In this document: positions 1-11,830 of the stretch, in pieces
How positions within the stretch are numbered: position 1 is the first letter of the stretch
Layout: each line of letters opens with the position of its first letter
Source of the DNA: Pelobates cultripes
Lineage: Eukaryota; Chordata; Amphibia; Anura; Pelobatidae
Assembly: GCA_933207985.1 (NCBI GenBank)
Contig: OW240914.1
Location: 290,428,601-290,492,600, forward strand
Length of the DNA: 64,000 nt
Reading direction: 5' to 3'
The notes under the pieces: model-generated
Told to the model about the DNA's origin: nothing
Database searches by the model: none
The model's input: only the letters and a program-made list of their open reading frames with translations
Made by a program: the position numbers and the translations under genes

Positions 1-332
1 CTCCTACCCCCAATACTGTCCCTATCGCTCCCCTAAACACCCAAAATACTGTCCCTGCCCCCAATACTATCCTTAGCAAAATACTCCCCCTGCCCCAACA
101 CTTTCCCTATCCCCTCACAATACTGCCCCTGCCCGCCCAATAATGTTCCTATTCCCCACACAATGCTGCCCTAACACCCACAATACTGTCCGTATTCCCC
201 CACACAATATTGCCCTAACCTATATCAAAACTTCACTTACCACCACACAATACTGCTCCTGCCCCCAATACTGTTCTTATACCCCCCACTAAAGCCCTAT
301 TGTACAGCGTTACAGAATTTGTTGGACATATA
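1..332. repeat. C-rich degenerate tandem repeat with conserved tail
   Basis: The stretch repeats variants of CCCAATACTGTCCCTGCCCC and ends in TGTACAGCGTTACAGAATTT, a motif that recurs at about 29180. The same array plus tail is seen at 28480-29220, so this is the left half of a dispersed repeat. Its right half resumes at 7686, after the two TTAA elements. No gene is seen. Confidence 0.75.
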
Positions 333-2517
333 TTAACCCCTTAATGACGAGTGACGGACAACGTCCGTCACTCAGGGGAAACCCTTAACGACGCGGTAAA
401 TTAACCCCAGATTGCTGTGATTGCGGCGATCACAGGGTTAATGGTGCTCCGCTCTGCCTCTGTATTAGAGGCAGACTGGGAACACCCGATCTCGCTGCCC
501 AGCACATGTGCTCGCTCTGACAGCCTGTGTGCTCAGTATACTTACCTTCCGCCTCCCTGCACTTCCTGGTTCTGTGTGAAGTGCAGGGAGCCGGAACAGT
601 GCTGATCTTGTCCCTGTTAGAAAAATAAAATAAAGTTAATTTAAAATCCCACCCCCCTGACTACAGTGATCAATTGGCAGGGATTACATTTTACTATGAT
701 CTGATTTTTTTTTTAACCCTTGAGGGTTAATTCTTTTTTTTTTTTAACCCTCAGGGGTTAAATTTATTTTATTAATTAATTTAAGTATTTTAAAATGATA
801 AATTTAGCTAGCTGGGGTGGGTGGAAGTTAGTGGGGAATTTGGAGATTTGGTGTTAGGCTAACTAGGGGTTAACGTTAATAAAAGTTTTAAAATAAGCTT
901 TAAAAAGTTCAAAATTAAGTTAAAAAAACGTTTAAGTAAAAAATTTTAAAAAAAAACCCTTTAGCCAGTCCAAATAAAAATTAACCCCTTTCCTGCCAGT
1001 TGATAACTGCCTACATCTAATTTTTTTTAACCCCTGATGATTAACTTTTATTTATTTTTTTAACCCTCGGGGGTTCAATTTATTTAATTAACTAATTTAA
1101 ATATTTGATAGTTATATATTTTGCTAGCTGGGGTGGGTGGGAGTTATGGGAAAATGGGGAATTTACTGTTAGTGCTGCTTACTGCTAGTTAGGGGTTAGC
1201 GGTAAAAAAAAAGCTTAGAAAAATTTTAAATCTGTAAAAAAATTAATAAGCAAAACAAAAGTTTAAAAACTAGTTTTAAAAAGTAAAAAAAGTTTCAAAA
1301 AGTAAAAAAAATACCTTTAAAAACGCTCATTACCACTACACCTGGAACAAACTAGAGAAAAAATGATCCCACGCCAAGGTTCAAAATATGCCTTTTGAAT
1401 TACCCCAGGGTGTATTCTTTAATAAATAGTATGTGTTTGTGGGGAAGTTTCAATAACCAACCATATAAACTACTCCAAACTACTCCAAATTGGAACATGG
1501 ACAGAGCGTAAAAAAACGTCAAAGTTAGAAAAAAACTGAATGTCTGCGTCTCAAATGTGCCCCTTCAACATCCACATATACCTGGGGTATTGCTGTACTC
1601 AGACAACATAGCTGAGCAACATATGAAGTATTATACAGTCATAGCACACACAAGGTTTGCAAAATATACTGTGCAAACTCACTTTGTGTGTCAAAAAGGC
1701 AGAAAAAACACTTATTACCACTACCCTTGGTACAAGCTAGCAGAAAAATGATCCCACGCTAAGGTTCAAAATATGCCTTTTGAAATACCCTGGGATGTCT
1801 TCTTTAAGAAATGGTATGGCTTTATCGGGTATTTGGATTATATAGCCTGGTAAAATACTCTAAAATGGGACATGGGCACAGCGTAAAAATTTTAAGTTTG
1901 AAAAAAACTGAAATGGCTGTGTCCCAAATGTGCCCCGCCGATGTCCACATATACCTGTCAAAGGTACATACGGGGGTATTGCTGTACTCAGGCGACATAG
2001 CTGGTACAAGCTAGCGGAAAAATGATCCCACTCTAAGGTTCAAAATATACATTTTGAAATACCCTGGGGTGTCTACTTTAAGAAATGGTAGGCCTTTGTG
2101 GGGTAGTTTGAATTTAATACCTGCGAAGATGCTTGGAAATTGCACATAGGCCCAGCCTCAAAATTCAAAGTTCGGTAAAAACTGATATGGCTTGGTCTCC
2201 TATATGGCACTGTAGCTTCACAAAATAGTGCCAAAGACATACAATGGGGGTGTCCTTTTACTCAGAAGACTTAGCTGAGCATAATTTGGGGGGTTTGAAC
2301 TTAGTGGCACATATGAAATATACAAAATGCCCAGCAAAAATGCAATCCGTATGTAAAAAATGCACAAAATTATTTTTTACCACATACTTTGGCATATATT
2401 GGTGAAAAAATCGGGCCATGTTAAGGCACAATATGCACCTTATGAGATACCCTGGAGTATCTACTTTTACAAATGGTAGGCCCTTGTGGTTTTTTTTTGA
2501 ACAGCCAAACTACTATA

Positions 2518-3318
2518 CCGTATATACCCGAGTATAAGCCGACCCGAATATGAGCCGAGGCCCCTAATTTTACCCCAAAAAACTGGGAAAACGTATTGAC
2601 TCGAGTATAAGACTAGGGTGGGAAATGCAGCTACTGGTAAATTTCTAAATAAAATTAGATCCTAAAAAAATTATATTAATTGAATATTTATTTACGGTGT
2701 GTGTATATAATGAATGCAGTGTGTGTGTGTGTGAGTGCAGTGTGTGTGTGTATGAGTGCAGTGTTTGTGTATGAGTGCAGTGTGTGTGTGTATGAGTGCA
2801 GTGTGTGTGTGAGTGCAGTGTGTGTGCAGTGTGTGTGTTGCAGAGCCTTGGTGGGGGGTGGGCATTTTTATTATTATTTTTCTTAAATTATTTTAATAAT
2901 TTTTTTGTTTTATAAATATTTTGTTATTTTATTATTATTTTTCTTAAATTATTTTAATAATTTTTTTGTTTTATTAATATTTTGTTATTATTTTTTATTT
3001 TATTATTATTTTTAATATTATTTTATTATTTATTTATTTTTTCGTCCCCCCTCCCTGCTTGTTAGCTGGCTGGGGAGGGGGGCTCTCCTTCCCTGGTGGT
3101 CCAGTGGCATTGGCAGTTCAGTGGGGGGAGGAGGGGTCTGGCAGAGCTGTTACTTACCTCTCCAGCAGCTCCTGTCAGCTCTCTCCTCCTCCGCGCCGGT
3201 CCGTGTAAATTAATGTAAATTGCCATAATACAGACACTGACTCGAGTATAAGCCGAGTTGGGGTTTTTCAGCACAAAAAATGTGCTGAAAAACTCGGCTT
3301 ATACTCGAGTATATACAG
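2518..3318. mobile_element. TA-flanked MITE-like transposon
   Basis: The terminal inverted repeats are CCGTATATACCCGAGTATAA at the left and its near-complement ACTCGAGTATATACAG at the right. TA dinucleotides flank them at 2516-2517 and 3319-3320, as expected for a Tc1/mariner-type target. The interior holds a GTGTGTGAGTGCAGT minisatellite (about 2700-2845), a run of ATT/TTTTATT repeats and a GC-rich block (3050-3210). No coding capacity is seen. It is nested in element A. Confidence 0.7.
2697..2845. repeat. GT-rich minisatellite (GTGTGTGAGTGCAGT units)
   Basis: Units of roughly 17-20 bp alternate GTGTGTGTG with TATGAGTGCAGT or GAGTGCAGT. The array lies inside the TA-flanked element. The short reading frame through it is repeat translation, not a gene. 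Confidence 0.8.
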
Positions 3319-4002
3319 TAATACCCCAAATGGAAGCAAAGGCTCATTAAATCCGTCTCTCAAAATCCTACTGTGAATACTGAAAAGGACAGGTATCCTA
3401 TATGGCACTGTAACTTCACGAAATAGTGCCAAAGACACACAATGGGGGTGTCATTTTACTCAGCAGATGTAACTGAACACAAAATAAAACTTTGTACAGG
3501 AATAGTACACACCAACTTTACAAAATACACATGAGAATTTCTTTGTTGTAAGTTTGTGTGCCAAAAACAAAAAAAACACAATTTTACTCCAATAATTAGC
3601 AGAGGTTGGCGGTGAAATGGCTACGTAGTAAGTGTCAAAACAACCTTAGGTAAATAGCCCGTGATGTCTACTTTATATAAATATATACTTTTGTGTGGCA
3701 ATTTTGTTTTCTTTTATGGCTATTAAGCTTACAAGACAAACATACCAAATTCTAAAATCGCTCCACATTAAAGGTTTATTTTACTCCTTGTGCTTTGTGA
3801 CCTGTAACTACCAAAAAAAACTTAAAATCCCAGACACATTATATATTCTGTAAATCAGAACAACTAAATGAATTTATTTTTAATTACTTTCCTTAACCTG
3901 CACTAATTATGCACACATTATTATTGCAAAAACTGTAAAAAAACAACAACACATTTTTAAATTTTTTTGCATTTTTCTGTATTTTTTTTATAATACATAA
4001 GC

Positions 4003-4047
<45 letters not shown>

Positions 4048-5204
4048 CATTAAAGCCCTTTCTGTCCTGTAAAAAACGGTATATAATATGTGTCGGTGCA
4101 ATAAATTAGTAAAATGCAAATTGCATTTGAACGTAAACAGCAAAAAATGCTGTTGTCATTAAGTGAAAGACAAGCTTCTAAAGCTCTGTCCTTTAGGGGT
4201 TAACCCCTTCTGACCGGAGGACGTACAATTACGCCCTATTTTAGGCGGCTCTAAACGCCGCCGGGCGTAATTGTACGCCCTCCGGTTTTTGCCTACTTAC
4301 CCGGTCGCCGGCGGTCCCACACCGGCGATCGCGGTGGGGGGGACTCCCAGGGAGCCCCCCCACGGTAGATCCCATTTGCAATACCTTGGGTTGTCTACTA
4401 TTGCAAATAGTATGCCATCATAGGGGTAATTTTCATTCTTGGGCTACCATAGGGTCTCAAAGGCAACGTAACCAAGCTGGCGAATTTGAATGTGAAAGAA
4501 ATGAAATACAAGCTTTATATTTAAAGCTGTAACTTTTGAAAACACCATAAAACCTGAACACAAATATTTGTGTTTCAAAACAGCAAAAAGTATCACAGCA
4601 ATAATATCGTCCGTGTATGTGCTGTTTGTCTGTGAAGAATGCAAAAAACGTCACTTTTACTGGCGATATCATCGTTGTAATACATTTTACTGTTTTGAAA
4701 CCAGGCCCGGACTGGCCATCGGGCAAACATGGGCAAATGCCCGGTGGGCCGTGATGGCCATGGGCCGAGGCCGGCAGGAAAGATCAAGAGATCTCTCCTG
4801 CCGGCACATGCAGGGCAGCACTGGCCCCAAGATGGAGTCCTGTCTCCAATCATGGGCCGGAGGGGAGAACGCCGAGCAGCTTCCTTCTCTTCCTCTCGCA
4901 AGCTCCGAGATTATCAGAGCGTTGCCATGGTAACCCGCAGCAACACTCTGAAAAACCAGCACTCGCGAGAAGGAGAGAGAGGACCAGCGGGGTACAGACT
5001 GAATTACCTGCCGCTGGACCACCAGGGATCAGTGCGTGGTGTGGCCCCCCCTCCTCACTGGACCACCAGGTATGTGAATGCTTCCTCTCTCCCCTGCCAA
5101 ATTAAAAGGGGGGAGTAAATGGGATTATTTATTTATTTTTTTACTTTTTTTTTGTTTGTTTAATTCTTAAATTAATAATGTATGGCCATATCATCCACTA
5201 TATA

Positions 5205-5840
5205 CACCCCCCTCACATACACACACTACAAACACACTACACACACACACATTATCCCTGCACTAACACACAAACACACTGCACTAACACACAAACACAC
5301 TGCAGACCCTGCACTAACAAACACACTGCACAAACACGCTGCAGACCCTGCACTAACAAACACACTGCACTAACACACAAACACACTGCAGCCCCTGCAC
5401 TAACAAACAAACACACTGCTTTAACACACAAACACACTGCAGCCCCTGCACTAACAAACACACTGCAGCCCTGCATATTCCGCACCCCCTGTACACACTA
5501 CACCACCTATGCATACATCACCGCACCTACACACATGTGCTGTACAGCTACTATATGCATACACACACTAGAGCCCCTAGATACACTCACAAACACACAG
5601 TACAGCTCTTTACATGCACACACTACATCCCCTAGGCCCACACACTCCACAGGCCCTATATAAATACACACACATACTTTACAACCCAGAAACACACACT
5701 GCAGCCCCTAGCCAAATGCAGCACGCCACAAACAGACCCCTTTACACACAATACAACACAAATAGTCTGTTCTACACACATGTAACCTCCAAACATAAAC
5801 AACACCACAGGGAACATCCCCACACATGCTTAACACTTTA
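5205..5840. repeat. CA-rich minisatellite (ACACACTGCA...CTAACA)
   Basis: Units built on AACACACTGCA and CCCTGCACTAACAAAC are regular to about 5475 and decay to about 5840. The complement of the core resembles the 2697-2845 array (AGTGCAGTGTGTGTG). The reading frames on both strands are translations of the repeat. Confidence 0.8.
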
Positions 5841-5992
5841 ACAGCCCTGTTCCTGTTTTGATCTCTGGTATCCCACTATTGAGGACACCAGAGACAAATC
5901 GCCAGCAAACACAGCGCATGCTTGCGCCCCAAAAGAAACAACATGGCATTTACTTCATCTAAGAGCACTAGATGCTCTGGAGAAGCGTGACA

Positions 5993-6500
5993 TTAAAGGA
6001 CCACTCTAGGCACCCAGACCACTTCAGCTTAATGAAGTGGTCTGAGTGCCTGGTCCAGCTATGGTTAACCCATTTTTTTTTATAAACATTGCAGTTTCAG
6101 AGAAACTGCTATGTTTATATATGGGTTAATCCAGCCTCTAAAGCCTCTAGTGGCTGTCTCATTGACAGCCACTAGAGGCGTTTGCGTGTTTCTCACTGTG
6201 AAAATCACAGTGAGAAGACGCAAGTGTCCATAGTAAAGCATTATGAATGCTTTCCTATGAGACTGGCTGAATGCGCGCGCAGCTCCTGCCGCTCATGGGC
6301 ATTCAGCCGAAGAGGAGGAGAAGAGGCAGAGAGGAGGAGGAGAGCTCCCCACCCGGCGCTGGAGAAAGGTAAGATTTTAACCCCTTCCTCTCCCCAGAGC
6401 CCGGCGGGAGGGGGTCCCTGAGGGTGGGGGCACCATCAGGGCTCTATAGTGCCAGGAAAACGAGTATGTTTGTTTTCCTAGCACTATAGTGGTCCTTTAA
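5993..6500. mobile_element. TTAA-flanked MITE, family AAAGGACCACTATAG
   Basis: It is bounded by TTAA on both sides, with terminal repeats AAAGGACCACT and AGTGGTCCTT. A subterminal hairpin near the left end pairs GACCACTTCA with TGAAGTGGTC (about 6009-6052). The GC-rich core and the AAATCACAGTGAGAAG segment match the opposite-orientation copy at 58926-59425. Confidence 0.8.
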
Positions 6501-7685
6501 CATACTCATTTGGTGGGGGAGGGGGTGTGTATGTCAATGGTGGTGACATGACATGCCCCCTTTCTGACCCCGCCCCTAATAGTGGGCTGCTCTGCCTTTA
6601 ATAGCCTGGGCTGAATTTTTGTCCCAGTCCGGCCCTGTTTGAAAAACTAATATTTGTGTTCGGCGAAGTCTCCCGAGTAAAAACAGTACCCCCATGTACA
6701 GGTTTTATGGTGTCTTGGAAAGTTATAGGGTTAAATTTATTGCTAGCAAATTAAATTCCCTATACTTTCGGCATGGGTTGTCAGGCAGGTCCCGCTAATT
6801 GTAATTAATTAAAATACCTAATTATGTAAAAATATTACATAAATATATGTGTAGAATTAATATATGTATATATATATACATATGTGTATATATATATATA
6901 ATTTTTTAAAATATTTTTATTTATATATAGGTGTATATATTTAGTGATATATATGTATATATTTATGTATATAGATATATATATATATTTATATCAAAAT
7001 ACACGTAGAACGAAATAATATATATATTAATATCACAATACAGTTAGAACGAAATAACACACATCTATATATTTTTTAATTATTTATTTTTAATTATTTT
7101 TTAATTTTATTTTTTATGTATTTACATATATATTTTTTTATATTATATATAAATATATATATATAACAATAATTATATATATATATATCCGTATCAGTCT
7201 ACGTGTAATTTGATATATATATATTAATAGTAAAATACACGTAGACAGTGTATGATTGTGTATGTACATATGTATATATATATAGTTAGATCATATATAT
7301 TTAATATATATATTATCTAAGTATATAATTTTTTTTTTTTACACTGATTTTAACATTATTTTATTTAATTTCCAGCCAGCAGGGGGACTAACTGTCATTA
7401 CAGGCAGTCCCCCTGCTGGCAGTGCAGCAGCCAGCTAACCCGGCCATGTGATTGTGAGGTCCTCGCAAGGACCTCACTCTCACATGGCCGGGGGGGCCGG
7501 AGGAGGCAGGATCCACCGCGGGGGACTCCCTGGAATCCCAGATGAGCCTCCCCAACCGCGATCGCCTGCGTGAGATCGCGGGCAACCGGGTAAGTAAGCA
7601 AAACCTGAGGGCGTACTATTACACCCTGCGGCGTTTAGAGACGCTTAGAATAAGGCGTAATAGTACGCCCTCCGCTTTTATGGGG

Positions 7686-7930
7686 TTAATAATAATAATA
7701 ATAAAGCCCATATCCCACACAATTCTACCTCTACCCCCCACATTAAAGCACAGTAACATAGAAAGGGGCTGGTGGGGAAGTAAGAGACACAAGGGGGTTT
7801 AAGACAAACTAAAGGGGCTGATATCATACACTAAATGGAGTGAAACACACAAAGGAGCAAAAGGGGTAAGACATTCAAGAGGAGATAAGAAACCATAAAG
7901 GGGGTAAAAAATTCAATAAAGGTGAAGATT
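7686..7930. repeat. Right half of interrupted dispersed repeat
   Basis: It begins with (AAT)n, followed by AAAGCCCATATCCCACACAA and a segment with AGAAAGGGGCTGGTGGG and GTAAGAGACACAAGGG. These blocks occur in the same order at 29216-29420, directly downstream of the tail that matches 294-336. Confidence 0.75.
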
Positions 7931-9330
7931 GTAGGAATATTTATGGGATCTGATCGTGATTTATCCATGCATGTATCCTGCTATTAATAGATTTTAATTA
8001 ATTTAGATTAATTAAATAAAACCAGCATAATTACCACTTATGATGTAGATGTTCTCATCAGATGAGTAGGTAGTCCCAGGAACTTGAATGCAAGTATGAT
8101 TGGTTGTATGGAGGGGTGTGAGTAATAGAGAAAAGTGATGTTGGTTAGAAAGTAATAGTAAAATTCTAAGTGTCAAGGAGTGTTTCTTGAGTTGTGTCCA
8201 AGAGAGTTTGAGAGTTGAGTGTTAGTTCCAGAGTGTCCTGGATCTCTCAATGTCTGAATCTGAAAGCCCAAACTAACCTCTCTCTCCCTTTTGTCCTAAC
8301 TTTTTAAAGGGAAAGATTCTCTGTATGTCATTAGTTGATAACGCCAATAGGAAACTGTAGGTGTGTCTACGTTATCTAGTATTATCTAGTTTTTGGTCAA
8401 TAGAGGGCGCAATTGCCTCATCAAAAGTTTATGTCCTTGAAAGAGTTAACTTATTTTGATGACGATTCTGACGCCATTTGGCTTATCTAAAATGACTACC
8501 ATAACTTAAATTTGCTGTCAGTTCAAAGCGTTTGCCTAAGTCTTTGTGGCAACGACTTTGATCGTAATTTCTAGGATTGACATGTCTAAACTCAGTTTCA
8601 CCCCTTACTTACAATGGGACCTTGTAAGATTTAGAAAGTAAAATTAATTACTTAGTCTTCTCTGTCACTAGTGTCTGTTTAAAATTATTTCTATTCCATT
8701 AACATTTAAACAGAGCATTCCATCCCCCTGCTTCATTGCTTATCACTTGGCTTGTTTACATAATGCATTTCTTAGCTCAGGCTAATGGCTAGTGTTACTG
8801 AAAGCAAGGAAAGAAATTTTGTCTGTCTTGCCTGAAGATAGCAAAATGGAGTCCGCTTTGTTCTGAGTGACTCTGGCAATATACACTTTTCATTTCTATC
8901 TTAGCACAAAATTCTGCCGATATAAATATCCTGACAAGATATTTGTTTTTGAGGGGGTTCGGCAAAATCATCTTCGCCTGTGTAGCCAAAAATCCTCACA
9001 CCGGCCCTGGTTACATTCCCTCCTTCAATATTGCCCATGCAATCCGAGATATACACATTAGAATGGTGTAGGGCAAAAAAGTTTGGTTCTTCCTAAACAT
9101 TTCGGCAAAAAAATTCAGGTCAGCAGAATTTAGTTCATGGCCGAATCTCAGTACCAGAAACAAATCGGGAAGGCCATGTGGAGAGCCAGAACAGCATGAA
9201 AAATGGTCCTATGACTTTGCTGGCATGCAAAATCCGCTACTATAATGCCTAATGAGTACGTAATATCAGAATCCCAGCAGAGGGGGTGTACGAGAAAGAG
9301 TACAACATAAAATAGTATAGTAGCAAAACC
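7931..9330. other. No gene recognised; one hAT-like terminus at 8994-9009
   Basis: The stretch is AT-rich with short unconvincing reading frames. The only structured signal is CACACCGGCCCTG ending at 9009. With its flank it is the inverse of CAGGGCCGGTGCAAAGATTT at 58596, so both look like ends of one hAT-like family. The matching opposite end was not located. Confidence 0.4.
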
Positions 9331-11830
9331 AAAAAAATTGAATGAAAAACTTTATTAAGACTAAAACATAGAGCCACTATATCTAACTAGGGTCGTAAAT
9401 AGGAAAGACAGTGTCTGATATCCTGCTAATATACAGGTACTGTCAAAGGGTAGATGAGGACAAGGGAATTGTCTGCATATCACTCAGAAACAATGGAACC
9501 TTTCATCCAGCGGTAATTGTAGATAAAGAGCTGAGTATATGAAGAGCAGAATTACTCCAATACAAATATTGAAACAGGAGCAAAAAGAAAAAATGCTAGA
9601 AAATCCATAATAGGTACACATCATACCCCACAAAAATACTCTGTCACTAGTACCTCGGCACCGCACTAGGCTAGTGCCTACCTAAACCATAGACCCTGCA
9701 GAGATAACTCAAAGAAAAGGTAAAGTTCTACCTAATGTAAAAACAAATACATAATTAAAAATAACAAAAGAGCCCGACGTGCGTTTTGGCATGATACAAC
9801 GCCGTCGGCAGGGGCAAAGTAGTCTATCTCATCAAGAGGTCTGTTTAAATACCATATAAACAATTAGCCATCAGCCGGTCAGGGGGCGGTGCACAAAGAT
9901 GTCTCATCCAATCCCCTTACTTGGAGCGTAGCCAGACCTCACAGGGAGGTGTGTATAATCAATGGGATTGGGGAGACTGTCAATAGGCAGTCAACACCTG
10001 TTCACATTACCCGTTACAGGAAAGCAGCATCCATATCGAACTGCCTGCACAGGAGGCGTCAGTATGCAGCGTCATAGATCCGGCCCGACGTGGGCAGCGT
10101 CCGTGACGTGCGCAGAGTGGGTGTGTTCAATAGTTCTGGGATGGAACATCCCACCCCCAAACACCGCCCAAATGCGATCGCTGCAAACCAACATACATAG
10201 CGGGCAGTTACCATCATATTTCATACCCTTGTTTATACCACCACGAAAATAAAATTATATTATGTCCTGGTTAGCTGTAAACAAGGTTAAATAACATTAC
10301 TTGAAAAGTCCTGCAGTAAATGGCATTTCTGCCACGTCATGATTATAAGGCAGGCATAAGACGAATACATCATGGGTGAATACATAATGGGTGAATAGTG
10401 CCAAAGTGGGTTGACCCATTAGAAGGTACCTCCCACGTGTAATCATAAATTGAGTATCTATAATAAATGAATATCTTCTTGCTATATTCCCTTGGTAGTA
10501 CCAGAACAGGGGTAATGTTACATTGTATCATGAGTTGGTTACACAAGTAAATGCTGTGACTTAAATCATGCTACTATCAAGCTCACTACTATGTGACCGT
10601 AATCCAAAGAATATCACATCAAAAAGAAGTTGCATATGGCTAATGAATCGAGACATCAGTGATAACATTAAATGTAATGAAATTATAAGGTCCCTTGGTA
10701 GTCAAGTGTAAGGTTTGCAGCAACAAGCACATAACTAATCCCCAGTGTGTCCGATCCCTGGTTTATATTTCCTATATTCAACCAGTCATGTGTCTCTCAA
10801 TTGGTTTACCTATAGTTGTAAACAAATAAGTCCATAAGTGGAAGTCTAATTTAAAGTGGTAGAAAGACACACTAAAGAATACATGAACTACTATAATGTC
10901 ACAAGTAGTCAGTCATGATTATACATATTTAGATGAGAACAAAAATAGTGTTTAAAGACACCAGTTAAAAAGTGCAAGTAACTAAAAAGGTTAAACAAGG
11001 TTTAGACAACAATTGTTGTATAGCATACTAGCGTACAATAAAAAGCCACATAGTCACAGAATCAGTCCCTGTATTATATGAAGGTGGATTAAATAAGGTG
11101 CCAATGCACAGTATGATGCTACCTTTGGATTTTTTGGTGTTTTCATTAGAAGTTGGCGATCAGTCAAGAGAGCCCTGGAGTAAGTCCTTTTTAAAACCCT
11201 ATTTCGGTACCCCTTTTCCCTAAATGAATGTTGTAAAGTTCTAGCTTTATCCTTGAACTCATCAATGGACGAACAATTACCGCGTAACCTTAGGTATTGC
11301 CGAATTGGAATCCCGCTTTCCAAGGGGTGGGGTGATAACTGGACCAATTAAGTAGGCTTAGTTGCCGTCTTTTTTCTGAAGAGAGTGGTCTGAACCTTAC
11401 CATCCCTACACAGTTGTATGGATACATCAAGGAAGCAGAGGTTAGAGCCACCTATGCCGCTAGTGAAGCGTATATTAAAGGGACTAGAGTTTAGGATCTG
11501 CACAAACTTATCCGTCGTGCCAAGCCAGACAACAAGAATTTTGTCTATATATCTTTTCCAATGTAGGACTTTGTCCATATACGGTTAAAGGTTCGGGTCA
11601 GTCCTAGTACTCTTCTCCCACCAGCCTAGATGTAGATTTGTCTAAGATGGCGCACAGGGCGTGCCCATAGCAGTTCCCGTTACTTGCTGATAGAGTTTGC
11701 CATTGAATAGAAAGATGGGCCTGAACAGCCCAAATCCTAAATACACCACTGCTGCTGGGTAGCCAGAATATGAACAGACCACCCACTCCTCTTCTCATGC
11801 CAGTAGCTCAGAGGTTTCTCAGTAGGAGGC
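9331..11830 (-). mobile_element. Penelope-like retroelement remnant (approximate limits)
   Basis: Reverse-transcriptase coding remnants occupy 11054-11798 on the minus strand. The downstream part (about 9770-9800) holds GCCCGACGTGCGTTTTGGC, resembling the terminal repeat region of Penelope-like elements in amphibians. Both limits are estimates because no target duplication was found. The 9331-11050 portion has no recognisable endonuclease domain. Confidence 0.5.
11054..11798 (-). pseudogene. Penelope-like reverse transcriptase, broken fragment
   Basis: The minus strand encodes a Penelope-type reverse transcriptase core. An upstream piece near 11620-11720 reads TGTAMGTPCAPS in one frame, typical of this class. 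Next comes RYIDKILVVW, the position of the catalytic YIDD box, with the second aspartate replaced by lysine. After it are FLDVSI and a KPT segment. A TAA stop at about 11348-11350 interrupts the frame, which then continues as IPIRQYLRLRGNC and FREKGYRNRVL. The first piece lies in a different frame from the rest, so there is also a frameshift. No GIY-YIG endonuclease was recognised downstream. The copy is dead. Confidence 0.75.

Larger units (their letters stand above)
333..4203. mobile_element. TTAA-flanked non-coding element A (piggyBac-like target site)
   Basis: The element is bounded by TTAA at 333-336 and 4200-4203. Its ends are imperfect inverted repeats: CCCCTTAATGACGAG on the left and, read inward on the other strand, CCCCTAAAGGACAGAG on the right. 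The interior is AT-rich and carries several degenerate internal copies of a block around GATCCCACGCTAAGGTTC (about 1360-1450, 1750-1870, 2020-2110). No transposase reading frame is visible, so it is non-autonomous. A TA-flanked element is nested at 2518-3318. TTAA target duplication is characteristic of piggyBac elements. That assignment is inferred from target site and end form only. Confidence 0.65.
4702..6637. mobile_element. hAT transposon, Ac-type target duplication, non-autonomous
   Basis: It starts CAGGCCCGGACTGG and ends CCAGTCCGGCCCTG, 14-bp terminal inverted repeats with one mismatch. The flanking 8-bp duplications are TTTGAAAC (4694-4701) and TTTGAAAA (6638-6645), which fit the nTnnnnAn consensus of Ac-group hATs. 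The related copy at 55743-55780 shows the uninterrupted target. The interior contains GC-rich sequence (4740-5090), a CACTGCA/CTAACA minisatellite (5210-5480) and a nested TTAA element (5993-6500). Overlapping reading frames here are not conserved-looking. No transposase was found. Confidence 0.8.
4200..7689. mobile_element. TTAA-flanked non-coding element B with terminal hairpins
   Basis: TTAA lies at 4200-4203 (shared with element A) and 7686-7689. Each end is an inverted copy of the other over more than 150 bp. Both contain a hairpin built on GGCGTAATTGTACGCCCTCC-type arms (4214-4285 and 7604-7675), followed by a GGCGATCGCGG block. Further hairpins lie near the right end (7378-7420 and 7440-7491). 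The interior resembles 55440-55915 (TTGCAAATAGTATGCC and ACCTTGGGTTGTCTA motifs), so both belong to one family. A hAT is nested at 4702-6637. No transposase is visible. piggyBac-like assignment rests on TTAA flanks. Confidence 0.7.

Noticed and set aside
4568..5118. Overlapping frames of 121, 129, 111 and 102 codons on both strands
   Set aside because: They span the hAT terminus and its GC-rich interior. None shows a domain, and several start outside the inserted element.
5178..5841. 161-codon threonine/histidine-rich frame
   Set aside because: It lies in a CA-rich minisatellite within a transposon.
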